Source: an uncultured Bacteroidales bacterium (lineage in GTDB: Bacteria > Bacteroidota > Bacteroidia > Bacteroidales > Paludibacteraceae). Taken from it: a stretch of 64,000 nt of DNA. Positions 51,421-60,223 of the stretch are shown here, one piece after another. The DNA is taken from the NCBI GenBank assembly GCA_900317885.1, contig ONIM01000019.1:62001-126000 (forward strand), in the 5' to 3' direction. Numbering within the stretch: position 1 is the stretch's first letter; every line of letters starts with the position of its first letter. Made by a program: the position numbers and the translations under genes. The notes below the pieces were generated by a model. The model had not been told where the DNA came from. It saw nothing but the letters and a program-made list of their open reading frames with translations, and did not search any database.

Positions 51421-53940
51421 ATGAGAAAGATTTTCTTTTTGGTCGCTTTCTTAAGCGCCAGTATCATGAGTTTTGCAGAGGATGTCAACTTTGCGTTGGC
51501 TTCTCAAGGATCGAGTGCAACCGCTTCGAGCGGTGATGCCGGCGCAGCCATTGATGGCAATCAAGGCACCCGTTGGGAGAGTGCGCAGACGGATGCCGAG
51601 TGGTTCCTGCTCGACATGGGTCAGAGCCGCACGTTCAACTATTTCAAGATCAACTGGGAAGGCGCTTATGCCAAGCAGTTCCAGCTGTTGGCTTCGGCTG
51701 ACGGTGAGACGTTCAGCCCCATTTACACCGAGAGCAATCTGGATCATTCCGGTTGGCAGAAGATTTACCTGGAGACGGCAGTCACGGCTCAGTACATCAA
51801 GTATCAGGGCATCGAGCGTGCTACGCAATGGGGACAGAGTTTCTACGAGTTCGAGGTGTACTATCTGAGCGAGGCACCGAAGACTTACACCCAGATCGAG
51901 GGTCTGACGATTGTAGCTGCTTCGGAAGGCTATAACGATGTCAACCGCGTGCTGGACGGCAATGCCGGAACCGAGTGGCAGGGAAGCCCGACTAACGGTA
52001 CTGACGGCGATGAGGCTGCGCGTACTTTTGACGCTTGGTTCGTTGTAGATCTCGGCGGTCTGTATGATGTAGATAAAGTAGATATTCATTTTGAAGGCGC
52101 ATGTGCGCAAGATTACCATCTGGATTTCTCGGAGGACAACACCAACTGGGCGCTGGGTTACAATTTCGTAGGTGATCAGGGTGTATATGGCCGTACGGAT
52201 GAGGTGACTGAGCTCAACAATAATACTAAAGTGCGTTATGTCCGCTTCTGGAGCACCAAGGCTGCTACGCAGTGGGGAATGAAGATCTTTGAGTTCCGCG
52301 TATATGGTGCAGCATGGGTTCCGGCAGCAGATACCGAGAAACCGGTGATGGTCAGCGCTTCGCTGGTTAGCAAGAACTACAACAGCGCAGTGATCGCTGT
52401 ATCGGCTACGGATGATAACGAGGTGGCTAAGTACCGTGTAGTAGATCTGTCGCAGAGCTTTGATGCTTATTTCGCTCCGACAAACGGCGAGATTACGGTA
52501 ACGGGTCTCAATCCGAACACCGCATACTATTTCCTGATCTACGCAGTAGATGTAGTGAACAAGGAGTCTGAGTACTCCAAAGCCGTAGGGGTAACGACGG
52601 ACGTGTACGCCAGCGAACCGGCAGCAGCCTGTGCGGCTCCGACATGGCCGGCAGACCAGGTAAAGGCTATCTACAGCCCGACTTATAACGCAGACTGCGG
52701 TTTCGGCGAGTGGGGTAGCGGTACGCAGGTATCGGATACAGAGTATGGTAAGAAATATGTGCTCGCAGGCGGCGGTTATTTCGGAATGGTAGATTTCGCT
52801 ATCAACGCATTGATCATGGATACGCTGCATTTCGATATCTGGATTGCAGAAGATGCTACTATCGGCGTCGTACCTATCTGGGGCGGCGATGAGCAACGCG
52901 TGACGGTAAGCCTGAAGGGTCAGCAGTGGAACAGCATCAACATCGCGAAAGAGCAATACACGGCTATCACCGACTGGAGCAATATCTATCAGGTGAAGAT
53001 CGACCAGGCGTCCAACCTGACTTTCTGGGTTGGTAACGCATATTTCTACCGCGCAGAGCCGATTGTTGACGACGAGGCTCCGACGAATGTACAGGGCTCC
53101 ATGGCAAGCGCAGGTTACTTCAGCGTAACGCTGGCATTGAGCGCAGATGATAACCTGGGCGTAGTGAACTTCTCCGTGAAGAACGGCGAGACAGAGGTAG
53201 CTACCGGCGCAGGTGCTGCAGGTGCAACGGTGAATGTTGTTGTACCGAACTTGCTGCCGAATACCGAGTATAACTTCTCGATAATCACTACCGACTCCAA
53301 GGGTAATGCCGCAGAGGCTATCCAGGTAGCCGCTACTACGGCAGTTGCTCCTGCAGCGGCTCCGAAGCCGAGCTTTACCGGCAAGAGTGCAGTAGCCATC
53401 TTCTGCGACGAGTTAGACGGCGGTCCGGATATCGCTATCGGCGGTTGGGGACAGAGCACTATTGTAACCAACGGCGAACTGGCTGCAGGCGACCACGTAC
53501 AGTATATGAGCAACTTCAACTACCTCGGTTGGGAACTGACTCCGGCGGTTAACGCTGCCGATATGGAGTATCTCCACTTGGATATCTACAGTACGAGCAT
53601 GACTTCTATCAAGGTTACTCCGATTAGCCCGGGTAAGGAAGGTGTTTACGCAGTGAACCTGACTTCCGGCGAATGGAACTCGGTAGATGTACCTCTGAGC
53701 GCTTATTCCGCAAACGGAATAGCATGGAACAATATCTTCCAGTTCAAGTTCTTTGACGGTGCTCCTGCAGGCGGTGACCTGTTTGTAGATAACGTCTATT
53801 TCTACAAGAACGTAGGTCAAGGCACTTCCGTTGTCAACAACGAGATAGGCGAAAAAGCAATCAAGATGATCGAGAATGGTCAGTTGATTATTATCCGCGA
53901 CGGCAAACGCTACAACGTAACGGGCGTACGCGTTAAATAA
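51421..53940 (+). CDS. Secreted multidomain discoidin/FN3 protein with C-terminal tail tag
   Basis: The 839-residue protein has a signal peptide (MRKIFFLVAFLSASIMSFA), two F5/8 type C (discoidin) domains (residues about 20-160 and 165-305), an FN3-like domain (about 310-400, TGLNPNTAYYFLIYAVD), module A (about 405-545, AIYSPTYNADCGF to WVGNAYFYR), a second FN3-like domain (about 550-640), a second module A (about 650-795, ending FVDNVYFYK), and the tail GQLIIIRDGKRYNVTGVR. It probably binds carbohydrate at the cell surface. It lies directly before the glucan locus and may belong to it, although a hairpin separates it from susC. Confidence 0.85.
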   Translation: MRKIFFLVAFLSASIMSFAEDVNFALASQGSSATASSGDAGAAIDGNQGTRWESAQTDAEWFLLDMGQSRTFNYFKINWEGAYAKQFQLLASADGETFSPIYTESNLDHSGWQKIYLETAVTAQYIKYQGIERATQWGQSFYEFEVYYLSEAPKTYTQIEGLTIVAASEGYNDVNRVLDGNAGTEWQGSPTNGTDGDEAARTFDAWFVVDLGGLYDVDKVDIHFEGACAQDYHLDFSEDNTNWALGYNFVGDQGVYGRTDEVTELNNNTKVRYVRFWSTKAATQWGMKIFEFRVYGAAWVPAADTEKPVMVSASLVSKNYNSAVIAVSATDDNEVAKYRVVDLSQSFDAYFAPTNGEITVTGLNPNTAYYFLIYAVDVVNKESEYSKAVGVTTDVYASEPAAACAAPTWPADQVKAIYSPTYNADCGFGEWGSGTQVSDTEYGKKYVLAGGGYFGMVDFAINALIMDTLHFDIWIAEDATIGVVPIWGGDEQRVTVSLKGQQWNSINIAKEQYTAITDWSNIYQVKIDQASNLTFWVGNAYFYRAEPIVDDEAPTNVQGSMASAGYFSVTLALSADDNLGVVNFSVKNGETEVATGAGAAGATVNVVVPNLLPNTEYNFSIITTDSKGNAAEAIQVAATTAVAPAAAPKPSFTGKSAVAIFCDELDGGPDIAIGGWGQSTIVTNGELAAGDHVQYMSNFNYLGWELTPAVNAADMEYLHLDIYSTSMTSIKVTPISPGKEGVYAVNLTSGEWNSVDVPLSAYSANGIAWNNIFQFKFFDGAPAGGDLFVDNVYFYKNVGQGTSVVNNEIGEKAIKMIENGQLIIIRDGKRYNVTGVRVK

Positions 53941-53959
53941 GGTGCAAAAATGATTTCCG

Positions 53960-53987
53960 GGTGTAGGGCGTTGGTTCGCCCTGCACC
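53960..53987 (+). terminator. Hairpin between the discoidin protein gene and susC
   Basis: GGTGTAGGGCG, loop TTGGTT, CGCCCTGCACC: an 11-bp stem with one G-U pair. There is no long T run, so it may attenuate rather than stop transcription into susC. Confidence 0.6.
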
Positions 53988-54019
53988 TTCAAGATGTTAA
54001 TTAACAAACAAATCTAATA

Positions 54020-57000
54020 ATGAAACGAATTTTGACAATCTCCGTAATGGTAATGTTCACGCTGGGCATGTGGGCGCAGAGCATGACTGTGACGGGTGTA
54101 GTGATGGCTCAAGACGAGCCGGATCCTGTGATTGGCGCCAATGTGATGGTGAAGGGTTCGACTAACGGTACGATTACCGATTTCGACGGAAACTTCTCTA
54201 TCAACGCCAAAGCAGGCGATGTGCTCCAGGTATCGTTTATGGGATACAAGAGCCAGGAGATCAAAGTGACGAACGCCGGTCCGGTGCGTGTGACGCTGGT
54301 GCCGGACAACGTGCAGCTGCAGGAGGTCGTAGCGATCGGTTACGGTACGATGAAAAAATCCGACCTCACGGGTGCTGTAACGAGTGTGAGTGCCGAGCAG
54401 TTATTGAAAGCTCCGGTCTCGGGTCTGGATCAGGCTTTGCAGGGTCGTGCAGCCGGTGTGACGGTGACATCCAGTTCCGGTCAGCCGGGTGAGGCAGCAA
54501 CGATCCGTATCCGTGGTATCGGTTCGGCTATCGGCGGCAACGACCCGTTGTATGTAGTAGATGGTGTGATCACGGATAATGATATATCCTTTCTCTCACC
54601 GAACGATATCCAGTCAATGGAAATCCTCAAGGATGCTTCTGCTACCGCTATCTACGGTAGTCGTGGTGCGAACGGTGTGATCTTGATTACTACTAAAACA
54701 GGTAGCGAAGGCAAGATCAATGTTGGTTTTGATGCGTACTGGGGTTTCCAGAACAGGTGGAGAAAACTGGATCTGATGCAACGTGATGAGTTCGCATTGA
54801 CCAAACTGCGTATCGATGCAATGAAAAATGGAGCAACTCAGTTAGCCGACTTTACGAAGGATGGGTTTAATGATTGGATGGCTGTCTATAATGCTAAATC
54901 CAGTTATTATCCGCTAATTCTGTCCTCCTCTAATCCCAACGGCTTTGACTATAGTGCGCAAGAGACAGATTGGCAAGATGCAGTATTCCGTCCGAATGCC
55001 TTTATGCATAACTACAATCTCTCAGTAGATGGCGGAGGTGAAAAATGGCACTATGCATTCTCTGCTTCGTATTTTAGCCAAGATGGAACTATCATCGGCA
55101 GTAATTACGATCGCTTGACGCTTCGTCTCAATTCGGATGTACGTGTCTTCAAGTGGTTGAAATTAGGAGAACACCTCTCTTTTGCATCGACACGTGGTCG
55201 TAATGCGATGAACAATAACAGTAGTCCGGGTGCTTCTGTTATCTCTGCAGCATTGGCAATGGCTCCCTGGGATCCGACTCATTATCCTGAGGGTAGTGTC
55301 AACAAGGATGGCGAAAACCTGAGTGGTCGTATAGCAGCTTCGTCTAACTTCAAGAATGTGACGAATCCGTTCACAATGGTAGAGGAGAGTTTTCCGCAGA
55401 ATAACAACGAACGATGGCTGGGCGATATCTATTTGGAGATTAATCCCGTTGAAGGATTGACCATCCGTCCGTCTATCAGTATGGGTTCATCGTTGAATAG
55501 AGATCGTAATTTCAAGAATAAGTACGACTATTCGTCCTATGACCGTGCTACGAAGAACTTTATCTCTTCCAGTATGACTCGTTATATGTCTTTAATAGAA
55601 GAGACAACGATTACTTATGCCAGGGAGATAAACAAGCATAACTTCTCGGTGATGGCCGGACAGACATGGCAGCAATGGACCCAATATGGAATGGGTGGCG
55701 CAGGTGCTTCTATTCTCAATCCGGTAGAAAGCAACTGGTATCTGAGTAACGCAACCGAGGACTTGACCACAGCTTCTGATAATGTAGCGCGTATTCGCCG
55801 TATGTCATTCCTCGGTCGTGCGTACTACTGCTACGATAGCCGCTATATGGTGACGTTGAACTTCCGCGCAGATGCTTCTTCCCGTTTCCATGAGCAGCCT
55901 TGGGGATTCTTCCCGTCAGCCGCCTTGGCATGGCGTTTGAGTGAGGAACCTTTCCTGCGCGACAAGGACTTGGAATGGCTGGATAATATTAAGATTCGTG
56001 CCGGTTGGGGACGTGTAGGCAATGACGGAATACCTTCCGGTAGTTTCGTGCAAACGATGGGTAGCTCGGATAAAGTATTCTACGGATACCCGTTGGGCTT
56101 GAGTCCGGAGATGCAGTTTGGTGCAGCTGTACTAACCCAGGTCAATACCTCCGGTCGCTGGGAGACCAATGAGCAATGGGATGCCGGTGTAGATTTCGGT
56201 TTCTGGAATGGCATGCTGTCCGGAACGATTGACTGGTTCTTGCGTGATACTAAGGATGCATTATTGTATGTCAATGCTCCGGCTCATGTAGGAAACCGCT
56301 ATTCGCTTATCAAAAACGTAGGCGTTATCCGAAACCAAGGAGTGGAGATCACGCTTGATCACCGTCACAAAGTGGGACCGGTTAGCTACAATATCGGTGG
56401 TAACGTGTCGTGGATTAAGAATGAGTTAATTGCCTTGAATGGCGGTTCTCCGCTTTGGGGCGATCGTACAAAGACAGACTTGGGGATGGCCTTGGGTTCT
56501 TTCTGGGGATACGAGTATGAGGGCGTTTACGCGTCGGATGAAGAGGCTTTGAATCACTTATATTCGTATAAGCCGGATGAGATAGGTGTTCATGCCGGAG
56601 ATGCAAAGTATAAAGACCTCAATAATGACGGTCGTATAGACGAGAACGATAAGAAAGTGATTGGTAATCCGTTCCCGAAGTTGACTTATGGTATCAATTT
56701 AGGCGCTGAGTTCTATGGTGTGGATATCCAATTATTCTTTCAGGGTGTTTACGGTAACCAAATCTATAATGCACTTCGTTTGCGTACGGAAGGTGCCGGT
56801 GATGAATGTACGTTGGCTACTTCCATGAAAGATGTATGGGTAGGATATACAGACTTAGTACGTACCTCCATGGAGGTGAAGGGACTCGATTGGCTGGCAT
56901 TAGAAAACCGCAAAGGTACTATTCCCAATCCGGTAGGATCTCCGATGAACCGCGAGAACTCTTCCCGTTTTGTAGAAGACGGAAGCTATTTCCGCTTGAA

Positions 57001-57202
57001 GAACCTGCAGATTGGTTATACGCTGCCGAAAAATATCACGCAGAAGTTCCATTGCAGCCGTCTGCGTTTCTATTTTACGGCTACGAATCTCTTTACCGTA
57101 ACCAAGTACTCCGGTTTTGATCCGGAAGTAGGAAGCGGTGTTGACTACGGAAACTATCCACAGAGCAGAACATTCACGTTTGGTCTGAATGCTAATTTCT
57201 AA
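54020..57202 (+). CDS. SusC/RagA-family TonB-dependent outer-membrane transporter
   Basis: The 1,060-residue protein imports oligosaccharides through the outer membrane together with the SusD protein encoded next. It has a signal peptide (MKRILTISVMVMFTLGMWAQ), a carboxypeptidase-regulatory-like domain (residues about 22-100, GANVMVKGSTNGTITDFDGNF), a plug with GYGTMKKSDLTGAV, ALQGRAAGVTV, IRIRGIGS and YGSRGANGVILITTKTG, and a 22-strand barrel ending RTFTFGLNANF. Substrate specificity is inferred from the downstream hydrolases. The stop codon is followed at once by a heptamer tract. Confidence 0.95.
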   Translation: MKRILTISVMVMFTLGMWAQSMTVTGVVMAQDEPDPVIGANVMVKGSTNGTITDFDGNFSINAKAGDVLQVSFMGYKSQEIKVTNAGPVRVTLVPDNVQLQEVVAIGYGTMKKSDLTGAVTSVSAEQLLKAPVSGLDQALQGRAAGVTVTSSSGQPGEAATIRIRGIGSAIGGNDPLYVVDGVITDNDISFLSPNDIQSMEILKDASATAIYGSRGANGVILITTKTGSEGKINVGFDAYWGFQNRWRKLDLMQRDEFALTKLRIDAMKNGATQLADFTKDGFNDWMAVYNAKSSYYPLILSSSNPNGFDYSAQETDWQDAVFRPNAFMHNYNLSVDGGGEKWHYAFSASYFSQDGTIIGSNYDRLTLRLNSDVRVFKWLKLGEHLSFASTRGRNAMNNNSSPGASVISAALAMAPWDPTHYPEGSVNKDGENLSGRIAASSNFKNVTNPFTMVEESFPQNNNERWLGDIYLEINPVEGLTIRPSISMGSSLNRDRNFKNKYDYSSYDRATKNFISSSMTRYMSLIEETTITYAREINKHNFSVMAGQTWQQWTQYGMGGAGASILNPVESNWYLSNATEDLTTASDNVARIRRMSFLGRAYYCYDSRYMVTLNFRADASSRFHEQPWGFFPSAALAWRLSEEPFLRDKDLEWLDNIKIRAGWGRVGNDGIPSGSFVQTMGSSDKVFYGYPLGLSPEMQFGAAVLTQVNTSGRWETNEQWDAGVDFGFWNGMLSGTIDWFLRDTKDALLYVNAPAHVGNRYSLIKNVGVIRNQGVEITLDHRHKVGPVSYNIGGNVSWIKNELIALNGGSPLWGDRTKTDLGMALGSFWGYEYEGVYASDEEALNHLYSYKPDEIGVHAGDAKYKDLNNDGRIDENDKKVIGNPFPKLTYGINLGAEFYGVDIQLFFQGVYGNQIYNALRLRTEGAGDECTLATSMKDVWVGYTDLVRTSMEVKGLDWLALENRKGTIPNPVGSPMNRENSSRFVEDGSYFRLKNLQIGYTLPKNITQKFHCSRLRFYFTATNLFTVTKYSGFDPEVGSGVDYGNYPQSRTFTFGLNANF

Positions 57203-57220
57203 GTCGAAAGTAGAAAGACC
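57202..57220 (+). repeat. AAAGTCG heptamer tract after the susC stop
   Basis: AAGTCGAAAGTAGAAAGACC directly follows the susC stop. This is the same unit as in malQ and cmk, here in an intergenic position. Confidence 0.6.
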
Positions 57221-57254
57221 GTTCATTTCATTCACTCAAAGAAAAAAGACTAAT

Positions 57255-58889
57255 ATGAAAACGAATATCATAAAAAAAATAGCCTTTTGTACATTGTCCG
57301 TCGTCAGCTTGTCCTTCGGCATGACCGGATGTAAGGACTATCTGACGGCTCAGGAGCCGGGCGTGACGATGTTGGCAGACTTCTTCGGCTCAAAAGAGGC
57401 AGCAGTACAATGCGTTACCGGATGTTATGTACCCTTGATGTGGGAGTATAATAGCACTTATTATTCGGAATGGTTTATCGGTGATATCGTCAGCGATGAT
57501 GCGCTAAAGGGAGGTCAGAATACGAATGATATGTCTGCTGCATTCGATATGGAAAACTGGCAGACCACTCCGTCAAACCAGATTCTGTTGGATTTCTATC
57601 GTGCGCAATATCAGGGTATAGCCCGTTGTAATTTGGCATTACAGAATATCCCGAACATGGCTACAGATACTGCCTTCAGCTCAAGTCTGAAAAACAGACT
57701 CATTGGCGAAGCGCACTTCTTAAGAGGGTATTATTATTTCCGTCTGTTGCGCGTCTTTGGCGGAGTGCCGATGGTAACCAAAGTGATTAGTTCGGAGACC
57801 GAATGGGAGCAACCCCGTGCCAGTGTGGAGTCGATGTTCGCGCAAATCAAATCTGATTTCGAGCAGGCGAATAAGTATCTATGGAAACGCAGCGAACTGG
57901 AAGATGCAGAAGTCGGCCGTGCTACCAAAGGTGCAGCACAAGCCATGTTGCTGAAGGTGAATCTCTATGAAGCCAGCCCTTATTGGAGAAGCAAGGTAAC
58001 TCAAAACGCTACTGATTTATACCAAGCAGCTAAAGCGTGGGGAGATAGTATTATTGATTCCCATGAGTATATGTTGGTAGATTCTGCGGACTATCAGAAG
58101 ATGTTCGCGCTGGAAGGCGAGAATGGCAAAGAGTCTGTGTTTGAGATTCAATACATGGAAGTACCCTGGGGAGACTATGGTGAAGGTAATGGTTTTACTG
58201 CCGGTAGTTTTACGCAGATCTTAGTACGTAGCCGTAACTCCAATATCGGCGGAGGCTGGGGCTTTAATCACCCTACATGGAATCTCTATAATGAGTTTGA
58301 GGCCGGTGATCCGCGTCGTGATGTAGCCATCCTACGCCCAACGAGTTTTGAAAACGAAGTGGAAGAGACCTATCTGGGTTCACCGCTCTTGAATCGCAAG
58401 TATGGTATGTACGATAACCCGAACGAAGGTGGCGGTATAGGTAAGTGGGGGTTACACGCCAGCCGTGGTCCGCTTAACAACAAGCAGATTCGTTATGCGG
58501 ATGTATTGCTGATGTACGCTGAGGCTTGCCTCGGAGCCGGCGATAATGGTAAAGCGCAAGATGCTCTCAATGAAGTACGTACCCGCGTGTCGCTACCTAC
58601 TTATCCGGGTTATAGCATATCGGTGAATGGTACAGCAGTTGCTAATCCTACATTGGAGCAAGCGATCCGTCATGAGCGTCGTATGGAGTTGGCGATGGAA
58701 GGTCATCGCTGGTTCGATCTGGTGCGTTGGGGTAAGACTAAAGAGCATATGGATGCGTATAAGGCGACCGAGAGCGTAGAAGCGCAAAATCAGATGCGTA
58801 CCTTCATTGCCGGCAAGCACGAGATATTCCCGCTTCCGGCAGAGGAGATTGAACTCAATCCTGCGTTAGAGCAAAACGATAACTATTAA
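57255..58889 (+). CDS. SusD/RagB-family surface glycan-binding lipoprotein
   Basis: The 544-residue protein caps the SusC transporter. It has a lipoprotein signal (LSFGMTGCKDYLT, Cys near 25), SusD-like TPR helices (AHFLRGYYYFRLLRVFGGVP), GPLNNKQIRYADVLLMYAEACL and the C-terminal RHERRMELAMEGHRWFDLVRWG and FPLPAEEIELNPALEQNDNY, all standard. ATG 57255 gives the lipoprotein signal directly. The interval to the next gene (58890-58956) holds a 13-bp repeat. Confidence 0.95.
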   Translation: MKTNIIKKIAFCTLSVVSLSFGMTGCKDYLTAQEPGVTMLADFFGSKEAAVQCVTGCYVPLMWEYNSTYYSEWFIGDIVSDDALKGGQNTNDMSAAFDMENWQTTPSNQILLDFYRAQYQGIARCNLALQNIPNMATDTAFSSSLKNRLIGEAHFLRGYYYFRLLRVFGGVPMVTKVISSETEWEQPRASVESMFAQIKSDFEQANKYLWKRSELEDAEVGRATKGAAQAMLLKVNLYEASPYWRSKVTQNATDLYQAAKAWGDSIIDSHEYMLVDSADYQKMFALEGENGKESVFEIQYMEVPWGDYGEGNGFTAGSFTQILVRSRNSNIGGGWGFNHPTWNLYNEFEAGDPRRDVAILRPTSFENEVEETYLGSPLLNRKYGMYDNPNEGGGIGKWGLHASRGPLNNKQIRYADVLLMYAEACLGAGDNGKAQDALNEVRTRVSLPTYPGYSISVNGTAVANPTLEQAIRHERRMELAMEGHRWFDLVRWGKTKEHMDAYKATESVEAQNQMRTFIAGKHEIFPLPAEEIELNPALEQNDNY

Positions 58890-58898
58890 TAATCGACA

Positions 58899-58937
58899 GT
58901 TAACTTTATTGTTTAACTTTATTGTTTAACTTTTTAC
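58899..58937 (+). repeat. Three copies of a 13-bp AT-rich repeat between susD and the next gene
   Basis: The unit GTTTAACTTTATT is repeated nearly three times in the short intergenic region just before ATG 58957. Confidence 0.75.
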
Positions 58938-58956
58938 TAAAAAAACATTTATTATT

Positions 58957-60159
58957 ATGAAAAAAATTCTTGCTTTTGCATTGGCTGCCCTTGCATTGGT
59001 AGCATGCAAAAAAGGTGAAGATGCAACGTCCGTAACCGGTATCAAACTGGATCAAGAGGCGTTGACAATCAAAGTAGGTGAGGCGGCTGAGTTGAAAGCT
59101 ACCGTAGAACCTGCAGGTGTCAAGGCTACCATCTCATGGGAGTCTTCTTCTCCTGCAATCGCTAAAGTAACTGCCGGTCTGGTAGAGGGTGTTGCTCCGG
59201 GTACGGCTTACATCATCGCTACGGCAGAAGGCCAGAGCGCCCGTTGCCGTGTGACGGTTTTCGAAGAGGGTCAGACGGTTGTTACCTTGAACAAACTGGC
59301 TGTTGAGTTAGAGGTAGGCAAAACAGAGCAACTCGTTGCTACTGTTCAGCCGGAGGAGAAAGCATCTGAACTGCAATGGGAGTCCAAGAACAGCGCTGTA
59401 GCTACCGTAGATGCCAAGGGCTTGGTAACCGCAGTAGCAGCAGGTACCGCAGAGATCCGCGCTTTCGTAGGTGATGTAGAGGCATCGTGCCAGGTAACTG
59501 TAAAGAGCCAAGGAGGCGGCGGTGGCGAAGAGATCCACCACGTATCGTTGGAAGGAACAGATTATTTCGTATTCCAGTTAGGTGGTCAGGCTGCTGAACA
59601 GATCGCAGGCCGTATCGTAGCAGACTTCCGTCCCAATAACGATACTAAAAACCTCTGGGTATGGGAGAATACGTACGAAGCAGGTACAACTCAGGGTAAG
59701 AACTTCTATGGCGAAGCTGAAGGCTGGGTTTCGTTGCAAGTAACTTCTATAGGTTGGTCGGGTTGCGCATACGCTTGTGATGACTTGGCTGAACTCAATA
59801 AATTGTCGGCTATCATGGATGCTCCGGAGGAATATACACTGCACCTCGCTATGAAATCGACCGATAACGCAAGTCACTTGCTCTTCCTCGATGGAACAAG
59901 CGGTTCGGGTAAGGTTTGTATCGGTGCTAATGCATTTGTCGATAATAATATAACCTATCAACCGTATGCTAACTTCACCCGTAATGGTGATTGGGGCGAG
60001 ATTGAGATTCCGATGTCGTACCTAACCGGTCAAGGTTTGGTTTATGGCAATAACAACCCGAAGGGCCTGAATGTATTCGGTTTCCTGAGTGGTGCTCAAA
60101 CGGGTACGATGTTGCAATTTGATGCTGCCTTCATTTACAAGAAAGCCGCTCAAAACTAA
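58957..60159 (+). CDS. Surface glycan-binding lipoprotein with two Ig-like Big_2 domains (SusE/F position)
   Basis: The 400-residue lipoprotein has lipobox ALVACK (Cys near 17), two Big_2 domains (residues about 24-95 and 107-182, with ISWESSSPAIAKVTAGLVEGVAPGTAYI and LQWESKNSAVATVDAKGLVTAVAAGTAEI), a Gly-rich linker and a C-terminal beta-sandwich domain of about 200 residues. Placed third in the locus after SusC/SusD, it should bind the glycan on the cell surface. Ligand specificity is not visible. Confidence 0.85.
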   Translation: MKKILAFALAALALVACKKGEDATSVTGIKLDQEALTIKVGEAAELKATVEPAGVKATISWESSSPAIAKVTAGLVEGVAPGTAYIIATAEGQSARCRVTVFEEGQTVVTLNKLAVELEVGKTEQLVATVQPEEKASELQWESKNSAVATVDAKGLVTAVAAGTAEIRAFVGDVEASCQVTVKSQGGGGGEEIHHVSLEGTDYFVFQLGGQAAEQIAGRIVADFRPNNDTKNLWVWENTYEAGTTQGKNFYGEAEGWVSLQVTSIGWSGCAYACDDLAELNKLSAIMDAPEEYTLHLAMKSTDNASHLLFLDGTSGSGKVCIGANAFVDNNITYQPYANFTRNGDWGEIEIPMSYLTGQGLVYGNNNPKGLNVFGFLSGAQTGTMLQFDAAFIYKKAAQN

Positions 60160-60174
60160 TTTGCAAAGTATTTG

Positions 60175-60202
60175 CCTAAGAGGGTTTGATCGCCCTCTTA
60201 GG
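60175..60202 (+). terminator. Hairpin between the Big_2 lipoprotein and GH16 genes
   Basis: CCTAAGAGGG, 8-nt loop, CCCTCTTAGG: a perfect 10-bp stem followed by TTCTAATT. It may be a partial terminator that lowers expression of the hydrolases relative to the binding proteins, or an mRNA 3'-end stabiliser. Confidence 0.65.
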
Positions 60203-60223
60203 TTCTAATTATTGATGACAGGT

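Noticed and set aside
51451-52956. A 501-codon open frame antisense to the discoidin protein
   Set aside because: No signal, motif or promoter supports it, and it is a shadow of the plus-strand gene; the same holds for long antisense frames at 660-1757, 17947-19194 and 20405-21532.
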